A stretch of DNA of 64,000 nucleotides from Sansalvadorimonas sp965221135 (GTDB lineage: Bacteria; Pseudomonadota; Gammaproteobacteria; Pseudomonadales; Endozoicomonadaceae), in NCBI GenBank assembly GCA_965221135.1, contig CBDCRZ010000106.1, positions 434,001 to 498,000 on the forward strand, in the 5' to 3' direction. The position numbers and the translations under genes were made by a program. Shown piece after piece: positions 1-8,491 of the stretch (positions are counted from its first letter, which is position 1; each line of letters opens with the position of its first letter). The notes below the pieces were generated by a model. The model was not told the DNA's origin, did not search any database, and was given only the letters and a program-made list of their open reading frames with translations.

Positions 1-36
1 GAAACGTCGTTCAAGACTGAACAGGAACACAATCCT

Positions 37-1611
37 ATGGCTGAGCCTCACCCTGATGATCTTCTGCTTGCTATCGATAACGGCACCCAGAGTGTACGGG
101 CACTGTTGTTTGATTTACTGGGTAATGTGGTGGCCAGCAGCAAGATTGAAATTGACCCTTACTTCACACATAAGCCCGGTTGGGCAGAGCATGAGCCAGA
201 TGGTTACTGGAACTCTCTGTGTGAAGCCTGCCAGCAGTTGTGGAACACACCCGGGCTTGATCAATCCATCATGAAATCCCGCATCAAAGGCGTCACCCTG
301 ACTACCCAGCGCGGGACCTATGTTTGCGTTGATGAGAAGGGAAAGGCGCTCAGACCCGCTATTGTCTGGCTGGATCAAAGGCGTGCCAGTATTGAAGAAC
401 CTATCGCTGGTTTTTGGGGGCCTTTAGCGACTGTTGCGGGCATGAAAGGCTTGATGAATTACTTTCGCAGTAAAAGTTACTCAAGGTGGCTCTCACTGAA
501 TGAGCCGGAGACCTGGTCCCGTACCCGTTACTTTCTGCTGTTGTCCGGCTGGCACACGTTGAAGCTCACAGGTCAGTATCGTGACTCTGTAGGTGGGCAG
601 GCCGGTTACCTGCCTTTTAATTATCGCAAGCTGGACTGGGCTCCGAACTGGGACTGGAGCTGGGCAGCGACGGCTCTGAAGCGAGAACAGATGCCGGAGT
701 TGATTAAACCCGGTGAGACCATCGGCACTATTATCCGTGAAGCGGCCGAAGCAACAGGTATCCCGGAAGGGCTGCCACTCATTGCCGCAGGTGCCGACAA
801 GGCCTGCGAAGTGATTGGCTCTGGATGTTATGAGCCGGATGTCGCCTGTTTAAGCTACGGCACAACCGCCACTATTAATATTGCCCATCAGCGTTACCGT
901 GAACCCCAGTTTATGATTCCTCCCTGGCCTGCCGCTATTCCCGGTAGCTGGACCAGTGAGTTTATGGTGTATCGAGGCTACTGGATGGTGAACTGGTTTA
1001 AGCAGCAGTTCGGCCATGAAGAGTGCACACAGGCAGCAAAGGCTGGTGTGCTGCCAGAAGAGTTGTTTGAAGATCTGCTTGATCAGGCTCCTCCCGGTGC
1101 TATGGGGTTGATGCTGCAGCCTTACTGGTCGCCGGGAATAAAAGACCAGGATGCCAAGGGCAGTATTATCGGCTTTGGTGATGTGCACCGTCGTGCTCAT
1201 GTCTATCGGGCGATTGTTGAAGGGCTGGCCTATGCCCTGCGGGAAGGCAAAGAGAAGCTGGAGCGGAAAGGGCGCATTAAAGTAAAGCGGCTGCTGGTTT
1301 CTGGTGGAGGCTCCAACAGTGATGGAGCTCTGCAGCTCACTGCGGATATTTTTAATCTGCCAGTGGTGCGCCCCCATACATCGGAGACTTCGGCTTTAGG
1401 TGCTGCAATTAATAGCGCCGTCGGGCTGGGTTATTATCCTGATTACCCGACAGCTATTCAGGCTATGACCCGAGCGGGTAAAGAGTTTCAGCCAAACATT
1501 GAGCATGCCGCTCTTTATGACCGGTTGTACTCAGAAGTTTATTTGAAGATGTATAAACGACTGCAGCCTCTTTATAGGAAAATTCGTGAAATCACAGGGT
1601 ACCCGGAATGA
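37..1611 (+). CDS. FGGY-family carbohydrate kinase
   Basis: The 524-aa protein has the two-domain FGGY sugar-kinase layout. An N-terminal phosphate-binding motif (AIDNGTQSVRALLFD, about residues 12-26) is followed by WAEHEPDGYW and the conserved LTTQRGTYVCVD stretch. The C-terminal half has AGADKACEVIGSG, SYGTTATINI and the adenosine-binding VSGGGSNSDGALQLTAD near residue 425. Length is normal for the family (about 480-530 aa). These cytosolic enzymes phosphorylate sugars or polyols with ATP; the substrate cannot be read from sequence (glycerol, xylulose or fuculose kinases are relatives). The ATG has a weak purine-rich AGGA upstream. The frame is also open back to the window edge, but a TGA at 18-20 in another frame suggests an upstream gene ends just before. 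Confidence 0.9.
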   Translation: MAEPHPDDLLLAIDNGTQSVRALLFDLLGNVVASSKIEIDPYFTHKPGWAEHEPDGYWNSLCEACQQLWNTPGLDQSIMKSRIKGVTLTTQRGTYVCVDEKGKALRPAIVWLDQRRASIEEPIAGFWGPLATVAGMKGLMNYFRSKSYSRWLSLNEPETWSRTRYFLLLSGWHTLKLTGQYRDSVGGQAGYLPFNYRKLDWAPNWDWSWAATALKREQMPELIKPGETIGTIIREAAEATGIPEGLPLIAAGADKACEVIGSGCYEPDVACLSYGTTATINIAHQRYREPQFMIPPWPAAIPGSWTSEFMVYRGYWMVNWFKQQFGHEECTQAAKAGVLPEELFEDLLDQAPPGAMGLMLQPYWSPGIKDQDAKGSIIGFGDVHRRAHVYRAIVEGLAYALREGKEKLERKGRIKVKRLLVSGGGSNSDGALQLTADIFNLPVVRPHTSETSALGAAINSAVGLGYYPDYPTAIQAMTRAGKEFQPNIEHAALYDRLYSEVYLKMYKRLQPLYRKIREITGYPE

Positions 1612-1764
1612 GCAGTCTTTACAGGCTTCGAGTTGTTAGTCTCTCTGTCTGTTCAGCTATTGAGATAAATGAAACTATCTCAACCATTTCTTGTCGTAAA
1701 TTGAGGTATAGAGTGTGGGTCGGAAGTAAGCTGTTCCAATGGGGCTTGTTTTTTTCTTTCTTTT

Positions 1765-1788
1765 CAACTCTATATTTCTATAGAGTTG
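1765..1788 (+). promoter_or_regulatory. Perfect inverted repeat before the RBS of the Death-domain gene
   Basis: CAACTCTATA and TATAGAGTTG form a 10-bp stem with a 4-nt TTTC loop, ending 4 nt before the GAGGAG ribosome-binding site at 1793-1798. It could be an operator or an RNA hairpin controlling translation. It is absent from the second (chimeric) copy, whose upstream sequence differs. Confidence 0.45.
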
Positions 1789-1807
1789 ATTTGAGGAGTA
1801 TTGAATT

Positions 1808-2719
1808 ATGTATAACGAAGTAGCCCCAAGAGCACCTTTTTCAGCGAGTGAAAATTACAGCGCGGTTTTACAGCCATTCACTGTGAAAGGTGATCTTCAA
1901 GGTATTCCTTTTACAAAGGATAACGTCAAGAACATTAAAGACACAGATGGACTTAATGCGATCGAAGTAATAGCAGCCCGTGAATTTTCTACATTTGGAC
2001 TATTTCTTTTACAAGACATGAATGGACAAAGAGTAGAGTTAATTAAAAAAACATATTCTGACTGCGAGACGCAAACAGAAGCCATTATAGATACGTGGAT
2101 CCAGAAGCATAGAGATGCAGGTACACAGCCTCGGTGGGAGGACTTTATAACGGCCCTTCATGACGCCGGTATGGGATCATTTGCTTTACGTGTTACTGAA
2201 CTGTTATCAAACCCTGAACCGATATCAGCCAGAGTTCCTTTTTCGGGAGGTGCGCGCCAGGCTTCGGCTACTCAAGGGGAGCAACACAATCCCCGCTCGT
2301 TGGTTCATTCCTCTCATTCCGCATTTGACTGTACTGTTACTTCGAGAGCTGTATCGGGATTGGGCACTACAGATTTGATGGATCAAAAGGTCTCTGTGTC
2401 AGAGCTGAGGAATGTGAAACAGGGTCAGGAAGATTTTTTTAGGCAGGTGGTTCGCAAGGGAAAGTCCGGGGTCATGTTTTTCGCAAGTGAACTATTAGGC
2501 AATAAGGCTGATGTTGATTCTTTGTGGGCAATAGCAAAACGGAAACAGGATAGCATGTCTGTTTTTACACTTTCAGTTATAGAAACCTGGATAAATATGG
2601 ATTCCTCAGGCGATGTCAGGCCTCCAACATGGCAAAGACTGATTAGTGCTTTGCAGGACGCAGGTATCTATGATGTTGTCGTAGATAACATCAGGAAGTA
2701 CCTCACCCAAAAAGGTTGA
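1808..2719 (+). CDS. Protein with two predicted Death-like domains
   Basis: The 303-aa protein has no obvious signal peptide. Residues about 58-133 and 220-299 each look like a six-helix Death domain: a leading helix pair, then an xxIIDTWIQKH or xVIETWIN helix, a R/T-W-x-x-hydrophobic-I-x-AL-x-DAG(M/I) helix (W110/W275) and a terminal amphipathic helix. A Ser/Thr/Pro-rich linker (140-195) with a repeated PFS motif separates them. The start ATG has a GAGGAG RBS 9 nt upstream. Death domains are protein-interaction modules of animal apoptosis and innate immune signalling and are rare in bacteria, so I infer interference with, or mimicry of, host signalling. The assignment is by eye; a generic helical repeat is the alternative. 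A truncated second copy is fused to another gene at 5082. Confidence 0.6.
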   Translation: MYNEVAPRAPFSASENYSAVLQPFTVKGDLQGIPFTKDNVKNIKDTDGLNAIEVIAAREFSTFGLFLLQDMNGQRVELIKKTYSDCETQTEAIIDTWIQKHRDAGTQPRWEDFITALHDAGMGSFALRVTELLSNPEPISARVPFSGGARQASATQGEQHNPRSLVHSSHSAFDCTVTSRAVSGLGTTDLMDQKVSVSELRNVKQGQEDFFRQVVRKGKSGVMFFASELLGNKADVDSLWAIAKRKQDSMSVFTLSVIETWINMDSSGDVRPPTWQRLISALQDAGIYDVVVDNIRKYLTQKG

Positions 2720-2748
2720 TGTTTAATTGCGAACATCCCCTGGCTGGT

Positions 2749-2817
2749 ATGTTTCATAAGCTGACCTGCAACTCGCGCAGCAAGAGGCAAGTGAGCAGGT
2801 GTATGCTTATGAAACAT
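2749..2817. repeat. Long imperfect inverted repeat (hairpin), copy 1
   Basis: ATGTTTCATAAGC pairs with GCTTATGAAACAT, and an inner ACCTGC/GCAGGT pair extends the stem. It lies 30 bp after the Death-domain gene and has no T-run on either side, so it is not a classical terminator. It may be a small palindromic element or RNA structure. It is conserved exactly at 5945-6013. Confidence 0.5.
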
Positions 2818-2889
2818 CCGGGTTAGGAGTCAATCCAACAGGGCTTTTTCACCGAAATGGTTACGTGATAACGGTTTCTTTATTTTCCG

Positions 2890-3255
2890 GAGCCGTTTTA
2901 TCTCATAGAGCATCGTATTGTCTCCAGTGCCTCCTGTACCACCAACGGTATAGTTCCTGTCATCAAAACCTTAAATGACGCTCTCGGAATTGAGTATGGT
3001 TCAATAACCACGATTCACTCCGCCATGAACGATCAGCCGGTCATTGATGCTTGTCACCAGAGTGACTTACGTCTGACCCGCAGCGCCCTGCACTCCATTA
3101 TTCCTGTAGATACCGGCCTTTCAAAAGGTATTGATCGCCTTCTGCCTGAGCTGGAAGGCATCTTTGGTTTTTCCAACGAGCCTCATGCTTCCGTCGATGC
3201 GAAAAGCCAGATTCAAACCATGAGATTGAACTATTTGTGCAGTAGACGTTCTTAG
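2890..3255 (+). pseudogene. epd: Fragment of erythrose-4-phosphate / glyceraldehyde-3-phosphate dehydrogenase, copy 1
   Basis: From about 2890 an open frame reads SSASCTTNGIVPVIKTLND, then TIHSAMNDQPVIDA, SDLRLTRSALHSIIPVDTGL and KGIDRLLPEL. These are the catalytic-Cys region and following strands of Epd/GAPDH; the TIHSAMNDQ-VIDA wording is closer to Epd. Only about 115 residues of a protein of about 340 aa remain: the NAD-binding half is missing and the C-terminus runs into unrelated sequence. This is a dead remnant, duplicated with its surroundings. Confidence 0.8.
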
Positions 3256-3284
3256 TTATATGGAATATTCAGAGATTACGGACG

Positions 3285-4766
3285 ATGAAAAAGCACTTAC
3301 TTATACTCTCCTTTCTTTTCTACTCAATGGCTCAGGCTGCTGACTTCAACTTGCCTGTCACCCCTCAATCTGACTTGAGCAATCCGGCAGCGCTATTACC
3401 AGAAAACGACCCTGTTCGCCACCGGGCTTATGCACCTGAGCTGGCCGGGCCTGCCGCCGAAATGGCTGAAGCTATTAAACGGCACGACTGGAATCATAAA
3501 ACGCTCAGAACACCTGCTGGCTATGATCTGGTGCTTTACGCTTATGTTCATAAGCTGATTAGTAAAGAGCAGTTTATGGATGCGCAGGATTATCTGCAGT
3601 TACAAACCGACTTTGCTTCCCCGGAAACCGCCGCATTTAACTCATTGCTTGAGCAGCAAAAAATATCCGTCCGGGTACCCGTCAACAGTGTTCGGCGTAT
3701 TCGCTTTTCAGAGCTGCCAGACAACTATTTGCCCAACTGGAAAAACCGCCCCGACATTCAGAATTACTTCAACACAAAGCAGGACTGGCTGACCGAAATA
3801 ATCCTATCTAAACAGGACTATTACTCGCTAGTGGGTGATTTAGCAACCCAGGCTCTTGAATGCCACGATATTAAGCAAGGCTCTGCATTCACTTGTATGG
3901 CACGCAACCTGCCAGATAAAAGGCTGCAATTACTTACCTGGAATAGTGTAATCAACCAGGCGCTCTCTTACACCCAGAGCAAGCACTTTAATGACCATGA
4001 AGTCATACTTATTTTTGCTAACGTGAACCTGGAAGTTAATAAGAGTCCCATGTCCAACCTTGAGTTCATCCCGTTGTACGGTTCCCTGAACTGGGAGCAC
4101 CTTAACGCTATGAGAGCCATCCGAAAAAATCCAGGCACCCTATATCACCCTGATGTAGCCAATAACTTTTTTGAACCCCATGGCTTGTACAGTGGAGCCT
4201 CTCTCTTCCTGCGTCATGACCTTTTTCATCAAACGGAAATCGCAACAATCCCGTTTCGTTACCGCCAATTCCTGATCTGGCTGCATGAACAGGAACAGAA
4301 GATCCTCAAAAAAATGGACCAGGCTCTTGTCAGTATTGAAGCGGAGTCTCTGGATGTCACTTACAGCGGCAACCTCAGTCATTCAGGGTCATCTTTGCCA
4401 AAGCTTTGCCAGACGTCCTTTCAGGAGTATCGTCTGGACGCGATTAATCATCGTCAGCCAGTGAGCTTCTACTGGCCGGATACCGAAACCCACCAGTCGC
4501 TATTTAAGGGCTACTTTGCAGATATGGATCACGTTGTCCTCTTTTCTCAAAACAATCTCTGCAGTGAACTCCACAGGGATGAATGTGAAATACACTTTTC
4601 AGGAAAAACTTTGCGAGGAATATTAAAATATCAGTGCGAAGATGCAGGATTCAACTTTCCATCAAGTTTTGAGCTTTATCACGGTCTGCTGGAGGACACA
4701 CTGAGAGAGCATGAAGTATACATTCAGGAATCTTTTGGTATCCGTGTTATCGACCTGCTGCAGTAG
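3285..4766 (+). CDS. Secreted protein of unknown function, paralogue 1 (493 aa)
   Basis: A clear Sec signal peptide (MKKHLLILSFLFYSMAQA, cleavage before ADF) precedes about 475 residues I do not recognise. The mature part has several Cys (CHDIK, FTCMAR, LCQTSF, LCSELHRDECE, YQCEDAG) that could form disulfides in the periplasm or outside. The ATG follows TTACGGACG. The paralogue at 6698 is identical over the first ~165 codons; further along, the two differ almost only by amino-acid-changing substitutions. No domain, lipobox or membrane anchor is visible. An exported host-interaction protein is plausible but unproven. Confidence 0.85.
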   Translation: MKKHLLILSFLFYSMAQAADFNLPVTPQSDLSNPAALLPENDPVRHRAYAPELAGPAAEMAEAIKRHDWNHKTLRTPAGYDLVLYAYVHKLISKEQFMDAQDYLQLQTDFASPETAAFNSLLEQQKISVRVPVNSVRRIRFSELPDNYLPNWKNRPDIQNYFNTKQDWLTEIILSKQDYYSLVGDLATQALECHDIKQGSAFTCMARNLPDKRLQLLTWNSVINQALSYTQSKHFNDHEVILIFANVNLEVNKSPMSNLEFIPLYGSLNWEHLNAMRAIRKNPGTLYHPDVANNFFEPHGLYSGASLFLRHDLFHQTEIATIPFRYRQFLIWLHEQEQKILKKMDQALVSIEAESLDVTYSGNLSHSGSSLPKLCQTSFQEYRLDAINHRQPVSFYWPDTETHQSLFKGYFADMDHVVLFSQNNLCSELHRDECEIHFSGKTLRGILKYQCEDAGFNFPSSFELYHGLLEDTLREHEVYIQESFGIRVIDLLQ

Positions 4767-4772
4767 AGCCTG

Positions 4773-4925
4773 ATGAGCCAAACTACAATCTTCTTCACGC
4801 GAATCTGTTTTGCTGCAGGCGGCTCTGCAGCAGGACTGGTCAACAACGGCGTAGTCTTCTTTATTTTTGAAGTGTTCGTCCGCAGTGATATATATGGCTT
4901 TATTGAAGTTGAGGCGTATCTCTGA
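4773..4925 (+). CDS. Small hydrophobic ORF after the secreted protein, copy 1 (50 aa, doubtful)
   Basis: A 50-codon frame begins 7 bp after the preceding stop: MSQTTIFFTRICFAAGGSAA, then a hydrophobic stretch LVNNGVVFFIFEV. It could be one membrane helix, or the decayed N-terminus of a larger transporter. No strong RBS. The ORF is conserved in copy 2 (8183-8335), but it lies in a recent duplication, so conservation is weak evidence. Confidence 0.3.
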   Translation: MSQTTIFFTRICFAAGGSAAGLVNNGVVFFIFEVFVRSDIYGFIEVEAYL

Positions 4926-5081
4926 CGGTACCCGGCCCAGTAACAGATCCACCCAGTGAGAAAACTGTTGCGAGGCCAGTCAGATCATGGAGGTAAACAC
5001 CAGAATATTCACAAGAAGGGGAATAATGACAAAACGCCGAATACAGGGTTCTGCGAGACGTTGTCGTTCGGTGAGTAAATA

Positions 5082-5915
5082 ATGATAATGGACGTCTCAC
5101 CCTGTGCCCCGGCCCGCTGTATTTCTCTCAAAAATGTTCCTCTCAAATATGTTCCTCTCAAAAAAGTACTGATATGTATCGCTTTGTCTTTTGGACTATT
5201 TCTTTTACAAGACATGAATGGACAAAGAGTAGAGTTAATTAAAAAAACATATTCTGACTGCGAGATGCAAACAGAAGCCATTATAGATACGTGGATCCAG
5301 AAGCATAGAGATGCAGGTACACAGCCTCGGTGGGAGGACTTTACAACGGCCCTTCATGACGCCGGTATGGGATCATTTGCTTTACGTGTTAATGAACTGT
5401 TATCAAACCCTGAACCGATATCAGCCAGAGTTCCTTTTTCGGGAGGTGCGCGCCAGGCTTCGGCTACTCAAGGGGAGCAACACAATCCCCGCTCGTTGGT
5501 TCATTCCTCTCATTCCGCATTTGACTGTACTGTTACTTCGAGAGCTGTATCGGGATTGGGCACTACAGATTTGATGGATCAAAAGGTCTCTGTGTCAGAG
5601 CTGAGGAATGTGAAACAGGGTCAGGAAGATTTTTTTAGGCAGGTGGTTCGCAAGGGAAAGTCCGGGGTCATGTTTTTCGCAAGTGAACTATTAGGCAATA
5701 AGGCTGATGTTGATTCTTTGTGGGCAATAGCAAAACGGAAACAGGATAGCATGTCTGTTTTTACACTTTCAGTTATAGAAACCTGGATAAATATGGATTC
5801 CTCAGGCGATGTCAGGCCTCCAACATGGCAAAGACTGATTAGTGCTTTGCAGGACGCAGGTATCTATGATGTTGTCGTAGATAACATCAGGAAGTACCTC
5901 ACCCAAAAAGGTTGA
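5082..5915 (+). CDS. Chimeric gene: signal-peptide leader fused to Death-like domains
   Basis: The first ~37 codons match the leader of the Cys-rich protein gene at 8492 (LKKVLICIALSF). The frame then switches after TTTT to the Death-domain protein from FGLFLLQDMNG onward, and stays open to the same stop. The result is a 277-aa protein with a basic/hydrophobic export-like leader followed by both Death-like domains, minus the original 63 N-terminal residues and part of helix 1 of the first domain. Against the parent there are three coding differences (T to M, I to T, T to N), all non-synonymous. The leader carries a 15-bp tandem repeat encoding (K/N)(Y/N)VPL units. Whether it is expressed depends on the promoter of the Cys-rich gene, which came along with the leader. 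Confidence 0.65.
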   Translation: MIMDVSPCAPARCISLKNVPLKYVPLKKVLICIALSFGLFLLQDMNGQRVELIKKTYSDCEMQTEAIIDTWIQKHRDAGTQPRWEDFTTALHDAGMGSFALRVNELLSNPEPISARVPFSGGARQASATQGEQHNPRSLVHSSHSAFDCTVTSRAVSGLGTTDLMDQKVSVSELRNVKQGQEDFFRQVVRKGKSGVMFFASELLGNKADVDSLWAIAKRKQDSMSVFTLSVIETWINMDSSGDVRPPTWQRLISALQDAGIYDVVVDNIRKYLTQKG

Positions 5916-5944
5916 TGTTTAATTGCGAACATCCCCTGGCTGGT

Positions 5945-6013
5945 ATGTTTCATAAGCTGACCTGCAACTCGCGCAGCAAGAGGCAAGTGAGCAGGTGTAT
6001 GCTTATGAAACAT
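5945..6013. repeat. Long imperfect inverted repeat (hairpin), copy 2
   Basis: Same palindromic sequence as at 2749-2817, carried by the duplication. Confidence 0.5.
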
Positions 6014-6085
6014 CCGGGTTAGGAGTCAATCCAACAGGATTTTTTCACCGAAATGGTTACGTGGTAACGGTTTCTTTATTTTCCG

Positions 6086-6451
6086 GAGCCGTTTTATCTC
6101 ATAGAGCATCGTATTGTCTCCAGTGCCTCCTGTACCACCAACTGTATAGTTCCTGTCATCAAAACCTTAAATGACGCTCTCGGAATTGAGTATGGTTCAA
6201 TAACCACGATTCACTCCGCCATGAACGATCAGCCGGTCATTGATGCTTGTCACCAGAGTGACTTACGTCTGACCCGCAGCGCCCTGCACTCCATTATTCC
6301 TGTAGATACCGGCCTTTCAAAAGGTATTGATCGCCTTCTGCCTGAGCTGGAAGGCATCTTTGGTTTTTCCAACGAGCCTCATGCTTCCGTCGATGCGAAA
6401 AGCCAGATTCAAACCATGAGATTGAACTATTTGTTCAGTAGACGTTCTTAG
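6086..6451 (+). pseudogene. epd: Fragment of erythrose-4-phosphate / glyceraldehyde-3-phosphate dehydrogenase, copy 2
   Basis: Duplicate of the 2890-3255 remnant with only a few differences (NLTVG-type change in the spacer, C to F near the end). The MITE-like element inserted 2 bp after its terminal stop. Confidence 0.8.
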
Positions 6452-6452
6452 T

Positions 6453-6667
6453 TAGTGTCTGTCCGAAAACCCTAATCCCTTATCACCAAAGGCCTGAAGG
6501 GTGCATATAACTACGAAGTTTTTTTCTTGAAACTTGGTTATATGCAGCAAAAGCAAGGGTTACAGCAGATCAAGATAAAACATACCTGTCTTTCCCTATA
6601 TTCTTCGATCGAATATAGGTACCTAAGCCCTTGTGCCACAAGGGTTTAGGTTTTCGGACAGGCACTA
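6453..6667. mobile_element. MITE-like element, about 215 bp
   Basis: Terminal inverted repeats TAGTGTCTGTCCGAAAACC and GGTTTTCGGACAGGCACTA (one mismatch) bound a non-coding segment. It is absent from the otherwise identical duplicate copy, so the empty site is visible: 217 bp are added, consistent with a 2-bp GT target duplication (a 4-bp TAGT reading is also possible). Inside are further palindromes (CCTATATTC/GAATATAGG and GCATATAAC/GTTATATGC). It encodes no transposase and was presumably mobilised in trans. Confidence 0.85.
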
Positions 6668-6697
6668 GTTATATGGTATATTCAGAGATTACGGACG

Positions 6698-8176
6698 ATG
6701 AAAAAGCACTTACTTATACTCTCCTTTCTTTTCTACTCAATGGCTCAGGCTGCTGACTTCAACTTGCCTGTCACCCCTCAATCTGACTTGAGCAATCCGG
6801 CAGCGCTATTACCAGAAAACGACCCTGTTCGCCACCGGGCTTATGCACCTGAGCTGGCCGGGCCTGCCGCCGAAATGGCTGAAGCTATTAAACGGCACGA
6901 CTGGAATCATAAAACGCTCAGAACACCTGCTGGCTATGATCTGGTGCTTTACGCTTATGTTCATAAGCTGATTAGTAAAGAGCAGTTTATGGATGCGCAG
7001 GATTATCTGCAGTTACAAACCGACTTTGCTTCCCCGGAAACCGCCGCATTTAACTCATTGCTTGAGCAGCAAAAAATATCCGTCCGGGTACCCGTCAACA
7101 GTGTTCGGCGTATTCGCTTTTCAGAGCTGCCAGACAACTATTTGCCCAACTGGAAAAACCGCCCCGACATTCAGAATTACTTCAACACAAAGCAGGACTG
7201 GCTGACCGAAATAGTCCTATTTAAACAGGACTATTACTCGCTAGAGGCTGATGTAGTAACCCAGGCTTTTGGATGCCACGATGTTAAGCAAGGCTCTGCA
7301 TTCACTTGTATGGCACGCAACCTGCCAGATAAAAGGCTGCAATTACTTACCTGGAATAGTGCAATCAACCCGGCGCTCTACACCCAGGGCATGCACTTTA
7401 ATGACCATGAAGTCATACTTATTTTTGCTAACGTGAACCTGGAAGTTAATAAGAGTCCCATGTCCAACCTTGAGTTCATCCCGTTGTACGGTTCCCTGAA
7501 CTGGGAGCACCTTAACGCTATGAGAGCCATCCGAAAAAATCCAGGCACCCTATATCACCCTGATGTAGCCAATAACTTTTTTGAACCCCATGGCTTGTAC
7601 AGTGGAGCCTCTCACTTCCTGCGTCATGACCTTTTTCATCAAACGGTTATCGCAAAAATCCCTTTTCGTTACCGCCAATTCCTGATCTGGCTGCATGAAC
7701 AGGAACAGAAGATCCTCAAAAAAATGGACCAGGCTCTTGTCAGTATTGAAGCGGAGTCTCTGGATGTCACTTACAGCGGCAACCTCAGTCATTCAGGGAC
7801 ATCTTTGCCAAAGCTTTGCCAGACGTCCTTTCAGAGGTATCGTCTGGACGCGATTAATCATCGTCAGCCAGTGAGCTTCTACTGGCCGGATACCGAAACC
7901 CACCAGTCGCTATTTAAGGGCTACTTTGCAGATATGGATCACGTTGTCCTCTTTTCTCAAAACAATCTCTGCAGTGAACTCCACGGGGATGAATGTGAAA
8001 TACACTTTTCAGGAAAAACTTTGCGAGGAATATTAAAATATCAGTGCGAAGATGCAGGATTCAACTTTCCATCAAGTTTTGAGCTTTATCACGGTCTGCT
8101 GGAGGACACACTGAGAGAGCATGAAGTATACATTCAGGAATCTTTTGGTATCAGTGTTATCGACCTGCTGCAGTAG
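6698..8176 (+). CDS. Secreted protein of unknown function, paralogue 2 (492 aa)
   Basis: Duplicate of the 3285-4766 gene with the same Sec signal peptide and first ~165 residues. Differences cluster around residues 167-235 (for example SLVGDLATQALE to SLEADVVTQAFG, loss of one Ser codon) and at a few later sites (L/H, E/V, T/K, S/T, E/R, R/G, R/S). By my count about 22 of 23 substitutions alter the protein, an excess typical of diversifying selection or conversion from an unseen paralogue. Function unknown. Confidence 0.85.
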   Translation: MKKHLLILSFLFYSMAQAADFNLPVTPQSDLSNPAALLPENDPVRHRAYAPELAGPAAEMAEAIKRHDWNHKTLRTPAGYDLVLYAYVHKLISKEQFMDAQDYLQLQTDFASPETAAFNSLLEQQKISVRVPVNSVRRIRFSELPDNYLPNWKNRPDIQNYFNTKQDWLTEIVLFKQDYYSLEADVVTQAFGCHDVKQGSAFTCMARNLPDKRLQLLTWNSAINPALYTQGMHFNDHEVILIFANVNLEVNKSPMSNLEFIPLYGSLNWEHLNAMRAIRKNPGTLYHPDVANNFFEPHGLYSGASHFLRHDLFHQTVIAKIPFRYRQFLIWLHEQEQKILKKMDQALVSIEAESLDVTYSGNLSHSGTSLPKLCQTSFQRYRLDAINHRQPVSFYWPDTETHQSLFKGYFADMDHVVLFSQNNLCSELHGDECEIHFSGKTLRGILKYQCEDAGFNFPSSFELYHGLLEDTLREHEVYIQESFGISVIDLLQ

Positions 8177-8182
8177 AGCCTG

Positions 8183-8335
8183 ATGAGCCAAACTACAATC
8201 TTCTTCACGCGAATCTGTTTTGCTGCAGGCGGCTCTGCAGCAGGACTGGTCAACAACGGCGTAGTCTTCTTTATTTTTGAAGTGTTCGTCCGCAGTGATA
8301 TATATGGCTTTATTGAAGTTGAGGCGTATCTCTGA
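8183..8335 (+). CDS. Small hydrophobic ORF after the secreted protein, copy 2 (50 aa, doubtful)
   Basis: Same frame and sequence as 4773-4925, with one predicted hydrophobic segment. Kept only as a candidate. Confidence 0.3.
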   Translation: MSQTTIFFTRICFAAGGSAAGLVNNGVVFFIFEVFVRSDIYGFIEVEAYL

Positions 8336-8491
8336 CGGTACCCGGCCCAGTAACAGATCCACCCAGTGAGAAAACTGTTGCGAGGCCAGTCAGATCATGG
8401 AGGTAAACACCAGAATATTCACAAGAAAGGGAATAATGACAAAACGCCGAATACAGGGTTCTGCGAGACGTTGTCGTTCGGTGAGTAAATA

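Larger units (their letters stand above)
1997..5192. repeat. Tandem duplication, unit 1 (about 3.2 kb)
   Basis: This unit starts inside the Death-domain gene (GGACTATTTC at 1997) and runs through the epd fragment and the 493-aa secreted protein into the leader of the Cys-rich protein gene. It recurs at 5193-8602 with an offset of 3,196 bp, rising to about 3,413 bp after a 217-bp insertion in unit 2. Only the short TTT shared at the joint links the ends, so the duplication probably arose by non-homologous joining. Confidence 0.93.

Noticed and set aside
1608..1823. 71-codon ORF overlapping the FGGY kinase stop (ATGA)
   Set aside because: No recognisable domain, no RBS beyond the overlap, and it runs through the inverted repeat and RBS of the next gene.
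3025..3255. 76-codon ORF (and its copy at 6221) as a real small gene
   Set aside because: It is the middle of a dehydrogenase (epd/GAPDH) whose reading frame starts further upstream without a start codon; a remnant.
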